Made by a program: the position numbers and the translations under genes. DNA of 64,000 nt from Tenacibaculum sp. (lineage in GTDB: Bacteria; Bacteroidota; Bacteroidia; Flavobacteriales; Flavobacteriaceae), in NCBI GenBank assembly GCA_022448525.1, contig JAKVCX010000007.1, positions 137,035 through 201,034 of the forward strand. Direction: 5' to 3'. The notes under the pieces were generated by a model, which made no database searches, was not told the origin of the DNA, and saw only the letters and a program-made list of their open reading frames with translations. Below are positions 44,612-52,861 of this stretch, one piece after another; position 1 is the first letter of the stretch, and every line of letters starts with the position of its first letter.

Positions 44612-47107
44612 TTATTTTAAAATTATTTTTTTGGTTAAACTTTTTCCTTCGTTTGTAATTTTGATGATATACATTCCTTTGGCAAAGTTTGAAAGATTGA
44701 ATTTTTCAGAAGTCTTTGTTGTATTAATATTCGTAACAACACTACCAATGATATTATAAATTTTTATTTTCTTTTCTCCATTTAAATCGTTCATGCGCAC
44801 CGAAAAAGTCTTATTCGATGTTGGATTTGGATAAACAGTAACTGAGTTGTCTGGTAATAATAAATCAGATGTTCCTAAAGCAGAAGCTTCTATTGATGCT
44901 TCCCAAACTCCTCTTCCGTATGTTGCTGCTCTAATTTTCTCTGTTCCATAATGTATTTCAATATCATGAACTATTACGTTAGGTAATCCTGTTCCTAATC
45001 TTACCCAATCATTTTTAGTGTTGGTCCAGTAATAAACACCAAGATCTGTTGCTAGGAATAATTCGCCATCCGTGCTTCCAGTTTTATAAACTATTTTATG
45101 TGTTGGGATATTTGGTAATGATGCAGTAATGTTTGTCCAAGAACTTCCTGAATTGGTTGATTTATATACTTTTCCGCTTCCGTAACCAGAATAGGCTATG
45201 TAAACTTCTTGTGGATTTGTTGGATGAACTTCAATACTTTTAACTCGTCCAAATGTTGGAGTAGTAATGTTTGTCCAAGTTGATCCGCCGTTAGTAGTTC
45301 TTTTTACTCCTAAACCACCAGAAACATAAATTACGTTTGGATTAGATGGGGCAATAGATATAAATTCTATAGATCCAACACCAGAATTTAAGTTTGTCCA
45401 TGTATTTCCTCTATCTGTTGATTTGTATATATCTCCAAAACCTCCGAAAATAGTTTTAGGGTCGGTCGGGTGAATTTCAAGCTCCCATACAAATGGTGCT
45501 CCTGATGGAGTGGATAACCTTTGAGTTGAAGTTGTGAAGCCGTTTAAGGTTCTTCTTAGTATTCCTGCTTGGCTACAAGTCCAAGCAATATTTGAATTCG
45601 AATAGTCCCATAATCCTTCAACACCATCACTACCTGGGTTTTCACCTTTAAACGTTGTTCCATCGTAAACAGCTATGTCGTTATCCTGAGCGCCCATTAT
45701 TAATTTTCCTGCATTTTGAGGAGTTCCAGAAACGTTATAATATTGAGTGATAGCAATTCCTTCAGATAAATCTGACCAAGGAATATCTTTTGAAGCATCT
45801 CCTCTAAAGATACCACCATCATTTGTTGAGAAAGCTATGTTGGTTCCGGGAACAAATTTAATGTCGTGGTGATCTGAATGAACATAAAAGTATGGTTTTC
45901 CATTTACCCAATACCCATCAAGGTATTGTTCCCAAGAAGTACCTCCGTTTTTAGATCTCCATCCTTCGATTCCTCCTACTAGAATTAAGTTTTCATCAAT
46001 TGGAGAAATTGCTATTGCGATATTATAGCCACCTTGAGATTCGAATCGGTTAATAGTTGAGACTGTTGTCCAGTTTGAACCGTCATCCGTTGAACGTCGA
46101 ATTACACCATTTCTGTCAACAGTTACAATTAAATTAGGATTATTAGCTGTTAGTGCAAAATCAAGTCTCCCTGCTGTAACATTTGACGCAGCTTGCCATG
46201 TTTTACCGTTATCTTTTGAGATGTAAAATCTTCCAAAATTAGAAGTAGCATACATTGTTCTGCTGCTTCCTATCTTATACTGAATATCGTTAAACGTTGC
46301 TCCAGTTTGAGTGAAAACATCGTTCCAAGTAACCCCGCCATCATCTGATTTTTTAATGCTATTAACTGTTGTTGCGAAAATAGTATTTGTGTTATTTGGA
46401 TCTATTAGTAATTTGCTGATTCGGTTATTCTGTCCTAATGTAAAAGTCAAACCTGTTAAGTTCCATGTTTCTCCAGCATCAGTTGATTTCAAAACACCTA
46501 ATGATCGATTTTGAACACCATCCCAGTCACCAGTTGCTAGGTATAAAATATCTGTATTTGTTGGATCAATAACAATATCGGAAACTCCCATGTTTGGGAA
46601 GTTGTCTCCTTTAGCTGTCCATGTTTTTCCTCGATTTGTTGTCTTCCAAACGCCTCCTCCAGGAGTTCCAACATACATAGTTGTTACATCTGATCCGTTA
46701 AAAGCAACTGTGTTTATACGTCCCATTCCTGGGTAAAAAGAAATAGAGGAAGTCGGTAATTTAACTGGTCCAACCAAGTTCCATGAGGTCGAACTTTTTT
46801 CTAAAGTAGCATGACGTTCATTTTCTTTATTCCATTCATTATAATTGTGAGAAGCAGGAACGAAAGAACCATCAGGTAAAATTCTATCTTGCCAAAAGTT
46901 TGTCCACCTTTCAAATTGTTTTATTTCTTTTTTACTTTTTCTGTCTGTACGATTACGTACATTTTCAAGTGATTTTTTGTTCGTTTTTACAATTGAATAA
47001 AAATTACTTCCTTGTGATAAGGGAGCAGTTCTCCAATTATCTTCCTGTGATGAAATAGTGAGTTGATGTAAAAAAAGAGTGGTAAATAAAATTAGAAATC
47101 TTTTCAT
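44612..47107 (-). CDS. Secreted Asp-box (VPS10/sortilin-like) beta-propeller protein with T9SS signal
   Basis: 831 residues. The signal peptide ends near 'LTISSQ' (residue 20). At least eight Asp-box motifs of the type S/T-x-D/N-x-G-x-T-W are spread along the protein ('TTNRGKTW', 'STDAGETW', 'SDDGGVTW', 'SKDNGKTW', 'STDRGNTW', 'TTNGGSTW', 'STNSGSSW'), so it should form a propeller like VPS10 or sialidase folds. No catalytic Tyr/Arg set of sialidases is seen. The last 75 residues ('VTVYPNPTSNKTFSVR ... GMYIIKITNEG') are a type A sorting domain for type IX secretion. It is surface-exposed or released, and divergent from an ECF/FecR/TonB operon. Confidence 0.9.
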   Translation of the reverse strand: MKRFLILFTTLFLHQLTISSQEDNWRTAPLSQGSNFYSIVKTNKKSLENVRNRTDRKSKKEIKQFERWTNFWQDRILPDGSFVPASHNYNEWNKENERHATLEKSSTSWNLVGPVKLPTSSISFYPGMGRINTVAFNGSDVTTMYVGTPGGGVWKTTNRGKTWTAKGDNFPNMGVSDIVIDPTNTDILYLATGDWDGVQNRSLGVLKSTDAGETWNLTGLTFTLGQNNRISKLLIDPNNTNTIFATTVNSIKKSDDGGVTWNDVFTQTGATFNDIQYKIGSSRTMYATSNFGRFYISKDNGKTWQAASNVTAGRLDFALTANNPNLIVTVDRNGVIRRSTDDGSNWTTVSTINRFESQGGYNIAIAISPIDENLILVGGIEGWRSKNGGTSWEQYLDGYWVNGKPYFYVHSDHHDIKFVPGTNIAFSTNDGGIFRGDASKDIPWSDLSEGIAITQYYNVSGTPQNAGKLIMGAQDNDIAVYDGTTFKGENPGSDGVEGLWDYSNSNIAWTCSQAGILRRTLNGFTTSTQRLSTPSGAPFVWELEIHPTDPKTIFGGFGDIYKSTDRGNTWTNLNSGVGSIEFISIAPSNPNVIYVSGGLGVKRTTNGGSTWTNITTPTFGRVKSIEVHPTNPQEVYIAYSGYGSGKVYKSTNSGSSWTNITASLPNIPTHKIVYKTGSTDGELFLATDLGVYYWTNTKNDWVRLGTGLPNVIVHDIEIHYGTEKIRAATYGRGVWEASIEASALGTSDLLLPDNSVTVYPNPTSNKTFSVRMNDLNGEKKIKIYNIIGSVVTNINTTKTSEKFNLSNFAKGMYIIKITNEGKSLTKKIILK

Positions 47108-47127
47108 TTTAAAAATAGTTTTTGGGA

Positions 47128-47178
47128 AACCTAAGAAGCTGGAGTAATTAAACTATTGATGGGGCAGCTCCTTAGGTT
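47128..47178. promoter_or_regulatory. Long inverted repeat before the Asp-box gene
   Basis: AACCTAAGAAGCTG (47128-47141) and CAGCTCCTTAGGTT (47165-47178) pair over 14 positions with one mismatch, loop 23 nt. It lies 20 bp upstream of the minus-strand ATG, in the likely leader or promoter. It could be a regulator site or an RNA hairpin. Confidence 0.6.
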
Positions 47179-47345
47179 AGGATTATTCATATAAGAGCGA
47201 TTGTTTTCATGTAATTATCGAATTGAATTGTTGAAGATTTAAATATTCATACATGGGGGGTATTAGTCTCGCTTTATATGGCTATGAAACAGACTTCGTG
47301 AAAAATACCCTACTTTTTAAGAAAAAAAAATTAAGTTTGCCTTCT

Positions 47346-47855
47346 ATGAAGCACGAAGAGTCAATTTGTGAACCAAAGGTGTTCGAAAAAGTTTTTGACG
47401 CTCATTCTGAAGGGTTAAGGAATTACTTGTACTATAAGTCAGGCGATATGGATATGGCTGAAGATTTGGTACAAGAAAGTTTCGTAAAACTTTGGAAAAG
47501 TTGTGCTAAAGTTTCTGTGTTAAAGGCTAAGTCTTTTTTATTTACCGTTGGAAGTAACTTGTTTTTAAATGTTGTTGCTCATAAAAAAGTTGTTTTAAAT
47601 CATCAAAAGCAAACACCAAAACAATACACCAGTGAAACACCAGAATTTATTTTAGAAGAAAAAGAATTTATGAAGAAATTGCAAGACGCAATTGCTGATT
47701 TATCTGAAAAACAAAGAGAAGTATTTTTGTTGAACAGAATTGATAAAAAAACTTATACTGAGATTGCCGAGATTGTTGGTGTTTCTGTTAAAGCTGTGGA
47801 AAAAAGAATGTCTTTGGCTTTAAAAAGCTTAAGAGAGAAAATAGAGTTACTTTAA
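47346..47855 (+). CDS. ECF-type RNA polymerase sigma factor (FecI-like)
   Basis: 169 residues from the chosen ATG. An upstream ATG (47253) would add 31 residues outside the family. Region 2: 'VFEKVFDAHSEGLRNYLYYKSGDMDMAEDLVQESFVKLW'. Region 4 helix-turn-helix: 'LSEKQREVFLLNRIDKKTYTEIAEIVGVSVKAVEKRMSLALKSL'. It heads a sigma / anti-sigma / receptor operon of the kind in which a TonB receptor signals to activate transcription of uptake genes. Own-operon control and control of the divergent Asp-box gene are possible. Confidence 0.93.
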   Translation: MKHEESICEPKVFEKVFDAHSEGLRNYLYYKSGDMDMAEDLVQESFVKLWKSCAKVSVLKAKSFLFTVGSNLFLNVVAHKKVVLNHQKQTPKQYTSETPEFILEEKEFMKKLQDAIADLSEKQREVFLLNRIDKKTYTEIAEIVGVSVKAVEKRMSLALKSLREKIELL

Positions 47856-47910
47856 AAGTAGGGTAATTTGTTAGTAAACTGTTTTTTAATAAAAGTAGAA
47901 AGCTTTAATC

Positions 47911-48819
47911 ATGAAGAAAGAATTCGATGATACTTTTTTATCACGTTGGTTAAATAATCAACTAAATGATTCTGAGTTGGATGAGTTTAAAAACCATCCA
48001 GATTATGCATTGTATCAAAGAATAGCAATGAAGTCAGAAGAGTTAGTTGTTCCAAAATATAACAAAGAGAAACTTTACTCAAGAGTTCAGAAAGAAATTT
48101 CTGAACCTAAAAAGGGTAAAGTTAGAAACTTGTACACCAAATTATCTATAGGAGTTGCGGCTTCGATCGCAATTTTATTTACCGTATTTCAATTATTTAA
48201 TTCTGGAACTACATACACAACAAACTATGGAGAGCAAATGGCTGTCAATTTACCTGATGGTTCAGAGGTTTTATTAAATTCTAAATCAGAAATTTCTTTC
48301 AATGAGTCAACTTGGAGTACCAATAGAATGATAGAACTTAAAGGTGAAGCATTTTTTAAAGTACAAAAGGGAAGTGACTTTGTGGTGAGTACCGATAAGG
48401 GGTCTGTAACTGTTTTAGGTACGCAATTTAATGTAACTACTAATGATGATTTAATAGAAGTTAGTTGTTATGAAGGAAAAGTTAAAGTAGATTCTGAAAA
48501 AAAAGTGATATTTTTAACCCAAGGGAAGGCATATAGAAATATTAACGGAATTTCGGAAGAATGGGAATTTAAAGATAATGAACCTACTTGGAAGAATGGA
48601 GAAAGTTCTTTTGTTAGTATCCCTTTGAAATACGTTGTTGAGGCAATTGAAAATCAATACAGCGTTCAAATTGATGCATCTAAAATAAATTCAGAAAATA
48701 AATTTACCGGTGCATTTACGCACGAAAGCTTACACATTGCTTTAGAGACTGTATTTCAACCTTTAAAAATTAAAGCTACAATTGTAGATAAAAGTAGAAT
48801 TACACTCGTTAAAGAATAA
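47911..48819 (+). CDS. FecR-family anti-sigma factor
   Basis: 302 residues. A short cytoplasmic N-terminal part (about 1-70) would bind the sigma factor, followed by one membrane helix (about 77-95, 'LSIGVAASIAILFTVFQLF'). The FecR domain follows ('YGEQMAVNLPDGSEVLLNSKSEISF', 'GSVTVLGTQFNVTTNDDLIEVSCYEGKVKV'), then a DUF4974-type C-terminus ('IPLKYVVEAIENQYSVQI'). It passes the signal from the receptor to the ECF factor. Its stop abuts the receptor's ATG, so the two are coupled. Confidence 0.92.
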   Translation: MKKEFDDTFLSRWLNNQLNDSELDEFKNHPDYALYQRIAMKSEELVVPKYNKEKLYSRVQKEISEPKKGKVRNLYTKLSIGVAASIAILFTVFQLFNSGTTYTTNYGEQMAVNLPDGSEVLLNSKSEISFNESTWSTNRMIELKGEAFFKVQKGSDFVVSTDKGSVTVLGTQFNVTTNDDLIEVSCYEGKVKVDSEKKVIFLTQGKAYRNINGISEEWEFKDNEPTWKNGESSFVSIPLKYVVEAIENQYSVQIDASKINSENKFTGAFTHESLHIALETVFQPLKIKATIVDKSRITLVKE

Positions 48820-51405
48820 ATGAGTTTAAAGCAGAATTGTGTAAATTTTTTCTTCTTCTTTTTTCTGTTAACAAACAGTATTAATTCCCAAATAAAAGAA
48901 GATAAAATTCCTTTGAAGTTAGTGCTAGCTAAAGTCGAAGAGGTTCATGATATAAAGTTTTCTTATTCGGATGAAGTAGTTGCAAATAAGAAAGTTCTTG
49001 TAAAAGACTACGAAGTTGCTTTAGATCTAATTCTACAAAACCTAGAGAAACAAACAAAACTAATTTTTAAAAAAGCTACAAGTCGTTACTTTTTAATTCT
49101 AGAGAAAAGTCCGAAAAATAATCGTTTTTTATGTGGTTATGTTAAAGATAGATTTTCAAAAAAACCTATTGAAGGAGTAAGTATTTATAATTCTGAGAAA
49201 AAGGTTGGGTCTATTTCCGATTCGAACGGATATTTTGAATTGAGAGGAATTAAAGAAGGTGATAGTTTTTTTATTGCTTATTCAGGCTATAAAACCTTTA
49301 GAGAGAAGGTTTTGTCTTCTAATGCTAAACACTGTAATACTTATGAGATTGAAGAGTATTCAGCAGAATTAGACGAGGTTTTAATAACGAGTTATTTAGT
49401 AAATGGAATTACAAAAAACAAGGATGGCTCTATTGGAATTCGTCCTCAACAACGTGATATTCTTCCAGGCTTAACTGAGCCTGATGTTTTACAAAGTATC
49501 CAGTTGTTACCAGGAATAGCTAGTCCAAATGAAACTTCTTCTGGATTGCATATACGTGGTGGAACGCCGGACCAAAATTTGGTTCTTTTTGATGGAATTC
49601 GTGTTTATAACCCTGCGCATTTCTTTGGAATGATTTCAGCATTTAACCCTTATATTATTGATGAGGTTAATGTTTTAAGTGATGGAGTAGGAGCGCAATA
49701 CGGAAACCATGTGTCTGGAGTAATTGATATCAGAACAAAATCAGAAGTTGCAAAAGAAACAAAAGCTAGTTTTGGAACAAACCTAACTCATGCGGATGCT
49801 TATTTGCAAATGCCATTATGGGATAAAGCTTCGATACTTATATCTGGAAGACGTTCTTTGTCTGATATCGTGGAAACCTCAACTTTTCGAAGTTTAGCGA
49901 AGAAAGTCTTTCAGAATACTATTATTGATCAGAATGAAAAGAGTGATGTGGATCAGGTTTTCGATAAGGATAATAACTTCTATTTTCAAGATTTTAATAC
50001 AAAATTGATTTTTGACATCGGAGAAAAGGATCAATTAATGATGCATCAACTATTTGTAAGTAATAAGTTAAATTATTCGTTTGGATTAAGTGATGGTTCT
50101 TTTTTACAGAATGATCGTTTGGATGTAAAGAATTTTGGTTTTGGAACGAATTGGTCAAGAAAATGGAATGATAAATTGTCTCAAAAGACTACTTTATATT
50201 TTTCTGATTATGAGTTAGATTATAAGTTTAATGGAGAGCAAAATGTAGATCCTATGTTTACTCAAGGATCGGTTAAAAAGAATTCAATTAAGGAGTTTAG
50301 TTTTAAAACTGAACTAAATAATCAATTTAGAAAGAATCATCAAATAGGTTATGGTTTTGAATTGATTAATAATGATGTGTCTTATAATTTGGGGAGAACA
50401 TATTCTTTTTCTCCAGAAAGTAATTATAACATAGAGGAAGCAAGCTCAAGTACCATTTATGCGTTGTATAGTAATTACGTTTACGAAAAGGAGGATAAGA
50501 TTAATATTCGAATCGGTTTAAGAAACACCTATTTTTCATTGGAAAAAGTATTTTTTGTTACTCCTAGATTGTATACTCAGTTTAAAGTTTTTCCTAATTT
50601 CTGGACAAATTTTTCTTATGAGAAAAAGCAACAAAACATAAGTCAAATTATAGAGTTTTCTACAAACGACTTCGGATTAGAAAATTATGTTTGGAGTTTA
50701 TCTAATAAAAATGAAATTCCAATTTTAAAGTCTGATCAGTTTTCTGGGGGATTTGTGTTTAGAAAAGATAATTGGATGATTGATGTGAATGCATTTCACA
50801 AAAAGATAGATGGGTTAACTTCTCTCGGGCAAAGTGTTGGTACAAACACGAATATCATAGCTAATGGATCAAGTACTTCTAAAGGGATAAACTTATTGGT
50901 GAAAAAGAGGTTTGGGGATTATACTACTTGGATTAGTTATGGGTTTGGAGATACTAAATTTACTTTTCCTAGAACCAATAATGGTGATCCGTTTTCAGGA
51001 AATAATGACATTACAAATCGCTTACGATGGTCTCACAATTACAAGGTGGGAAGTTTTGATTTTTCTTTAGGTTGGGTGTACAGAACGGGAATTCCTTTTA
51101 CAGAGGTTCTTGAGCGAAACAACAATGGTGTTCAAGAGTTTTTCTTTGGAGATATTAATGCAAGAAGATTAGATAATTACCAAAGATTAGATTTCTCATC
51201 AACCTATCAATTCAATATTTCAAAAAATAGGAAGTGGAAAGGGAAGTTAGGGGTTTCTTTCTTAAATATTTTTGACAGAAGTAATAAATTACAGCGTAGT
51301 TTCTTCTTAACAAGTGATCAAAACTCTAACACTGTTTTAGGAACAACAGATACAGTTTCTCTAGGGTTTACTCCTAATGTAATGTTTAGGGTTATTTATA
51401 ACTAA
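48820..51405 (+). CDS. STN-domain TonB-dependent receptor
   Basis: 861 residues. The signal peptide has a run of six Phe ('NFFFFFFLLT') and ends near 'SINSQ'. It is followed by a secretin/TonB N-terminal (STN) domain (about 25-95, 'IPLKLVLAKVEEVHDIKFSYSDEVV'), which in FecA-type receptors touches FecR. Then come a CarboxypepD_reg domain (about 103-180), the plug ('LLPGIASPNETSSGLHIRGGTPDQNLVLFDGIRV', 'GAQYGNHVSGVIDIRT') and a barrel to the end. No SusD gene follows. With the sigma and FecR genes it forms a cell-surface signalling unit. Confidence 0.93.
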   Translation: MSLKQNCVNFFFFFFLLTNSINSQIKEDKIPLKLVLAKVEEVHDIKFSYSDEVVANKKVLVKDYEVALDLILQNLEKQTKLIFKKATSRYFLILEKSPKNNRFLCGYVKDRFSKKPIEGVSIYNSEKKVGSISDSNGYFELRGIKEGDSFFIAYSGYKTFREKVLSSNAKHCNTYEIEEYSAELDEVLITSYLVNGITKNKDGSIGIRPQQRDILPGLTEPDVLQSIQLLPGIASPNETSSGLHIRGGTPDQNLVLFDGIRVYNPAHFFGMISAFNPYIIDEVNVLSDGVGAQYGNHVSGVIDIRTKSEVAKETKASFGTNLTHADAYLQMPLWDKASILISGRRSLSDIVETSTFRSLAKKVFQNTIIDQNEKSDVDQVFDKDNNFYFQDFNTKLIFDIGEKDQLMMHQLFVSNKLNYSFGLSDGSFLQNDRLDVKNFGFGTNWSRKWNDKLSQKTTLYFSDYELDYKFNGEQNVDPMFTQGSVKKNSIKEFSFKTELNNQFRKNHQIGYGFELINNDVSYNLGRTYSFSPESNYNIEEASSSTIYALYSNYVYEKEDKINIRIGLRNTYFSLEKVFFVTPRLYTQFKVFPNFWTNFSYEKKQQNISQIIEFSTNDFGLENYVWSLSNKNEIPILKSDQFSGGFVFRKDNWMIDVNAFHKKIDGLTSLGQSVGTNTNIIANGSSTSKGINLLVKKRFGDYTTWISYGFGDTKFTFPRTNNGDPFSGNNDITNRLRWSHNYKVGSFDFSLGWVYRTGIPFTEVLERNNNGVQEFFFGDINARRLDNYQRLDFSSTYQFNISKNRKWKGKLGVSFLNIFDRSNKLQRSFFLTSDQNSNTVLGTTDTVSLGFTPNVMFRVIYN

Positions 51406-51439
51406 AAAAAGTCTTTACCATTTGATGATAAAGACTTTG
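51406..51439. terminator. Terminator hairpin between the receptor gene and tRNA-Arg
   Basis: AAAGTCTTTA pairs with TAAAGACTTT. The seven-A run on its left is a T run for minus-strand transcripts, so it fits best as the end of the tRNA transcript; the plus-strand tail is short. Confidence 0.75.
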
Positions 51440-51513
51440 TGACCTCGGCAGGATTCAAACCTGCAACCTCTTGAGCCGTAATCAAGTGCACTATTCAGTT
51501 ATGCTACGAGGCC
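51440..51513 (-). tRNA. tRNA-Arg, anticodon ACG
   Basis: All stems fold: acceptor GGCCTCG with CGAGGTC (one G-U), D stem GCAT/GTGC, anticodon stem CTTGA/TCAAG with loop TTACGGC, variable loop AGGTT, T stem GCAGG/CCTGC. The anticodon ACG (probably modified to I34) reads CGU-type Arg codons. The CCA end is not encoded (CAA follows). The D loop AACTGAATA has only one of the two Gs normally present, and the T loop is TTTGAAT in place of TTCRANY. With standard numbering these changes turn the G19-C56 tertiary pair into A19-U56, so it is probably still functional. Confidence 0.9.
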
Positions 51514-51557
51514 GTTTTTGCGGATGCAAATATAAATCATTTTTTTAAATACTAAAA

Positions 51558-51785
51558 CTATTTGGAAATTTCTTTCTGAAAATTTTCAAAAGAATCTTTC
51601 GCTTTATCGTAATCTCCTTCATTAATTAATAAATCAACAGATTGACCTAAGGTTCCAAAACCCGCTAATCTACCTGATTCCTGATTGTCCTTAACAATAG
51701 ATGCAATACCTATCTCATCTAAAATGTAAGCTAATCTATTTACTAAAATAGATGTACCCGAAAATAACTTGATATAACCACTCAT
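51558..51785 (-). CDS. DUF2007-type small protein
   Basis: 75 residues with a ferredoxin-like fold pattern: 'YIKLFSGTSILVNRLAYILDEIGIASIVKDN' then 'VDLLINEGDYDKAKDSFENFQKE'. The family (putative signal-transducing, metal- or PII-like) is widespread in Bacteroidota and has no known biochemical role. Confidence 0.8.
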   Translation of the reverse strand: MSGYIKLFSGTSILVNRLAYILDEIGIASIVKDNQESGRLAGFGTLGQSVDLLINEGDYDKAKDSFENFQKEISK

Positions 51786-51801
51786 AATACAAGGTTTTAA
51801 A

Positions 51802-51954
51802 TTAATCTAAAGAATTCATTGTTACAAAAGCTCTCCATCCAATTATGGCCAATTGAATTTTGGATGCTTTAGAAATGTCTAACTGTTTTTTCGTAAACGA
51901 TGGTAAAACAGTTTTGTTGATCCTGGCTAATGCCTTAAAAATTAGTTTTTTCAT
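51802..51954 (-). CDS. Small conserved protein, 50 residues
   Basis: ATG-to-TAA frame starting 'MKKLIFKALARINKTVLPSF', ending 'IQLAIIGWRAFVTMNSLD'. Basic and hydrophobic, probably membrane-associated. I recognise the pattern (K-x-x-L-F-K-x-L-A-x-[IL]-N-K-x-[IL]-L-P ... Q-x-A-x-[IL]-G-[WF]-R) as common among flavobacterial small proteins, sometimes mislabelled SsrA-binding. It starts 17 bp before the DUF2007 gene on the same strand. Confidence 0.8.
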   Translation of the reverse strand: MKKLIFKALARINKTVLPSFTKKQLDISKASKIQLAIIGWRAFVTMNSLD

Positions 51955-51993
51955 TATTGACTGATATTATCAAATATAATGAAAAATGAATTA

Positions 51994-52020
51994 AAGTGGT
52001 GAGTTAGCGGCTCACCACTT
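51994..52020. promoter_or_regulatory. Perfect 10-bp hairpin at the edge of the ORF-poor region
   Basis: AAGTGGTGAG / CTCACCACTT with a 7-nt loop, followed on plus by a pyrimidine-rich tract. It could be a terminator for something on the plus strand, or the end of an unrecognised minus-strand gene. Confidence 0.6.
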
Positions 52021-52815
52021 CATGTTACTTTTTCTTTGTTTCTCTTTCTGTTGTTTCTTTTTGTCATTTTTTCCACTGGATAATGGTTTAAAATGATTTT
52101 TCGCAAATTCTCCCTTCGTCGTGTTAGTTCTATTAATAGTTGTTAATAGAGTTTTTTCTTTTTCAAGCAATTCCCGCTTACGGGGATTCTTTTATTTTCA
52201 TAGCGTTTCTTTTTCTAGCAATTTTTAAAATATTCTCTTCTTTTATAGCACTTACTCTTTTTCTAGTTCGTTTTTTTCTTCATAGTTTATATTCTAGTAA
52301 TTGATGTGTTGTGATTTTTCAAATAGCGTTAGTTTTTTGTCTTTATAGTTGTTGTTATTAAAATATTAATTGAACTAAACTGCATAAAAACTCAGTTAAA
52401 GCAACGGTTAATTTTAATATAAATACGATCATTTTTTAGTTTGTTTTGATGTTAGTAATTAGTTCAATTTCGAAATTGTTTTCTAAATATATGAGGAAAG
52501 AAAATCGAGTTCCAAACTTTTTAGAGTGATTTAATCAAATTAAATTTACATATGAAGTCAAAAAAGTTAAATTTGTTTCAATTTACAATAATGGTTCCTT
52601 GTTTATTGTTATTAATTGTAATCTTATTTCACCTTTTTTTCAAATATTGTTATGAAATAAAGGGTGATTTTTGTTTGTTTTGGAAAAGCAAAGGAAATTT
52701 TACCTCGAATTTGTGTGATTTTGGAGTTTTGATTTTTTAGTTGGCTTTTCAGAGCAAGAAAATTGGTCGTTGTGTTTTGAGTTTTTTTTGACCTTTTTAT
52801 CGTTGAGATTCGTCA
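52021..52815. other. ORF-poor intergenic region with strong strand bias
   Basis: About 800 bp without a convincing gene. The first 300 bp are very pyrimidine-rich on plus. On minus, 52012-52191 is an open frame of about 60 codons without ATG that reads Lys-rich ('GEFAKNHFKPLSSGKNDKKKQQ'), and further upstream a second Lys/Arg-rich frame is offset from it. Together they look like a decayed C-terminus of a basic protein, perhaps a DEAD-box helicase tail. The repeated stretch TTCTTTTTCTAGCAATT appears in variant form near 52155, 52207 and 52253. The rest is AT-rich; a 62-codon ORF at 52552 (Phe/Cys-rich) is probably chance. Confidence 0.5.
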
Positions 52816-52846
52816 TTTGTGACAGTAGTAAATATTGCTATATTCG
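52816..52846 (+). promoter_or_regulatory. Promoter of the Ca2+/Na+ antiporter gene
   Basis: TTTG (52816-52819), 19 bp, then TATATTCG (52839-52846), one mismatch from TAnnTTTG. Predicted transcript start near 52853, leader about 9 nt. Confidence 0.7.
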
Positions 52847-52861
52847 TAAAAAATTTTATAC

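Noticed and set aside
47253..47345. 31-residue N-terminal extension of the ECF sigma factor
   Set aside because: Not similar to region 2 of sigma factors; the ATG at 47346 gives a standard protein.
52552..52740. 62-codon plus-strand ORF in the ORF-poor region
   Set aside because: Phe/Cys/Leu-rich translation typical of random AT-rich DNA, no recognisable motif, no promoter box in front, and not compact with any neighbour.
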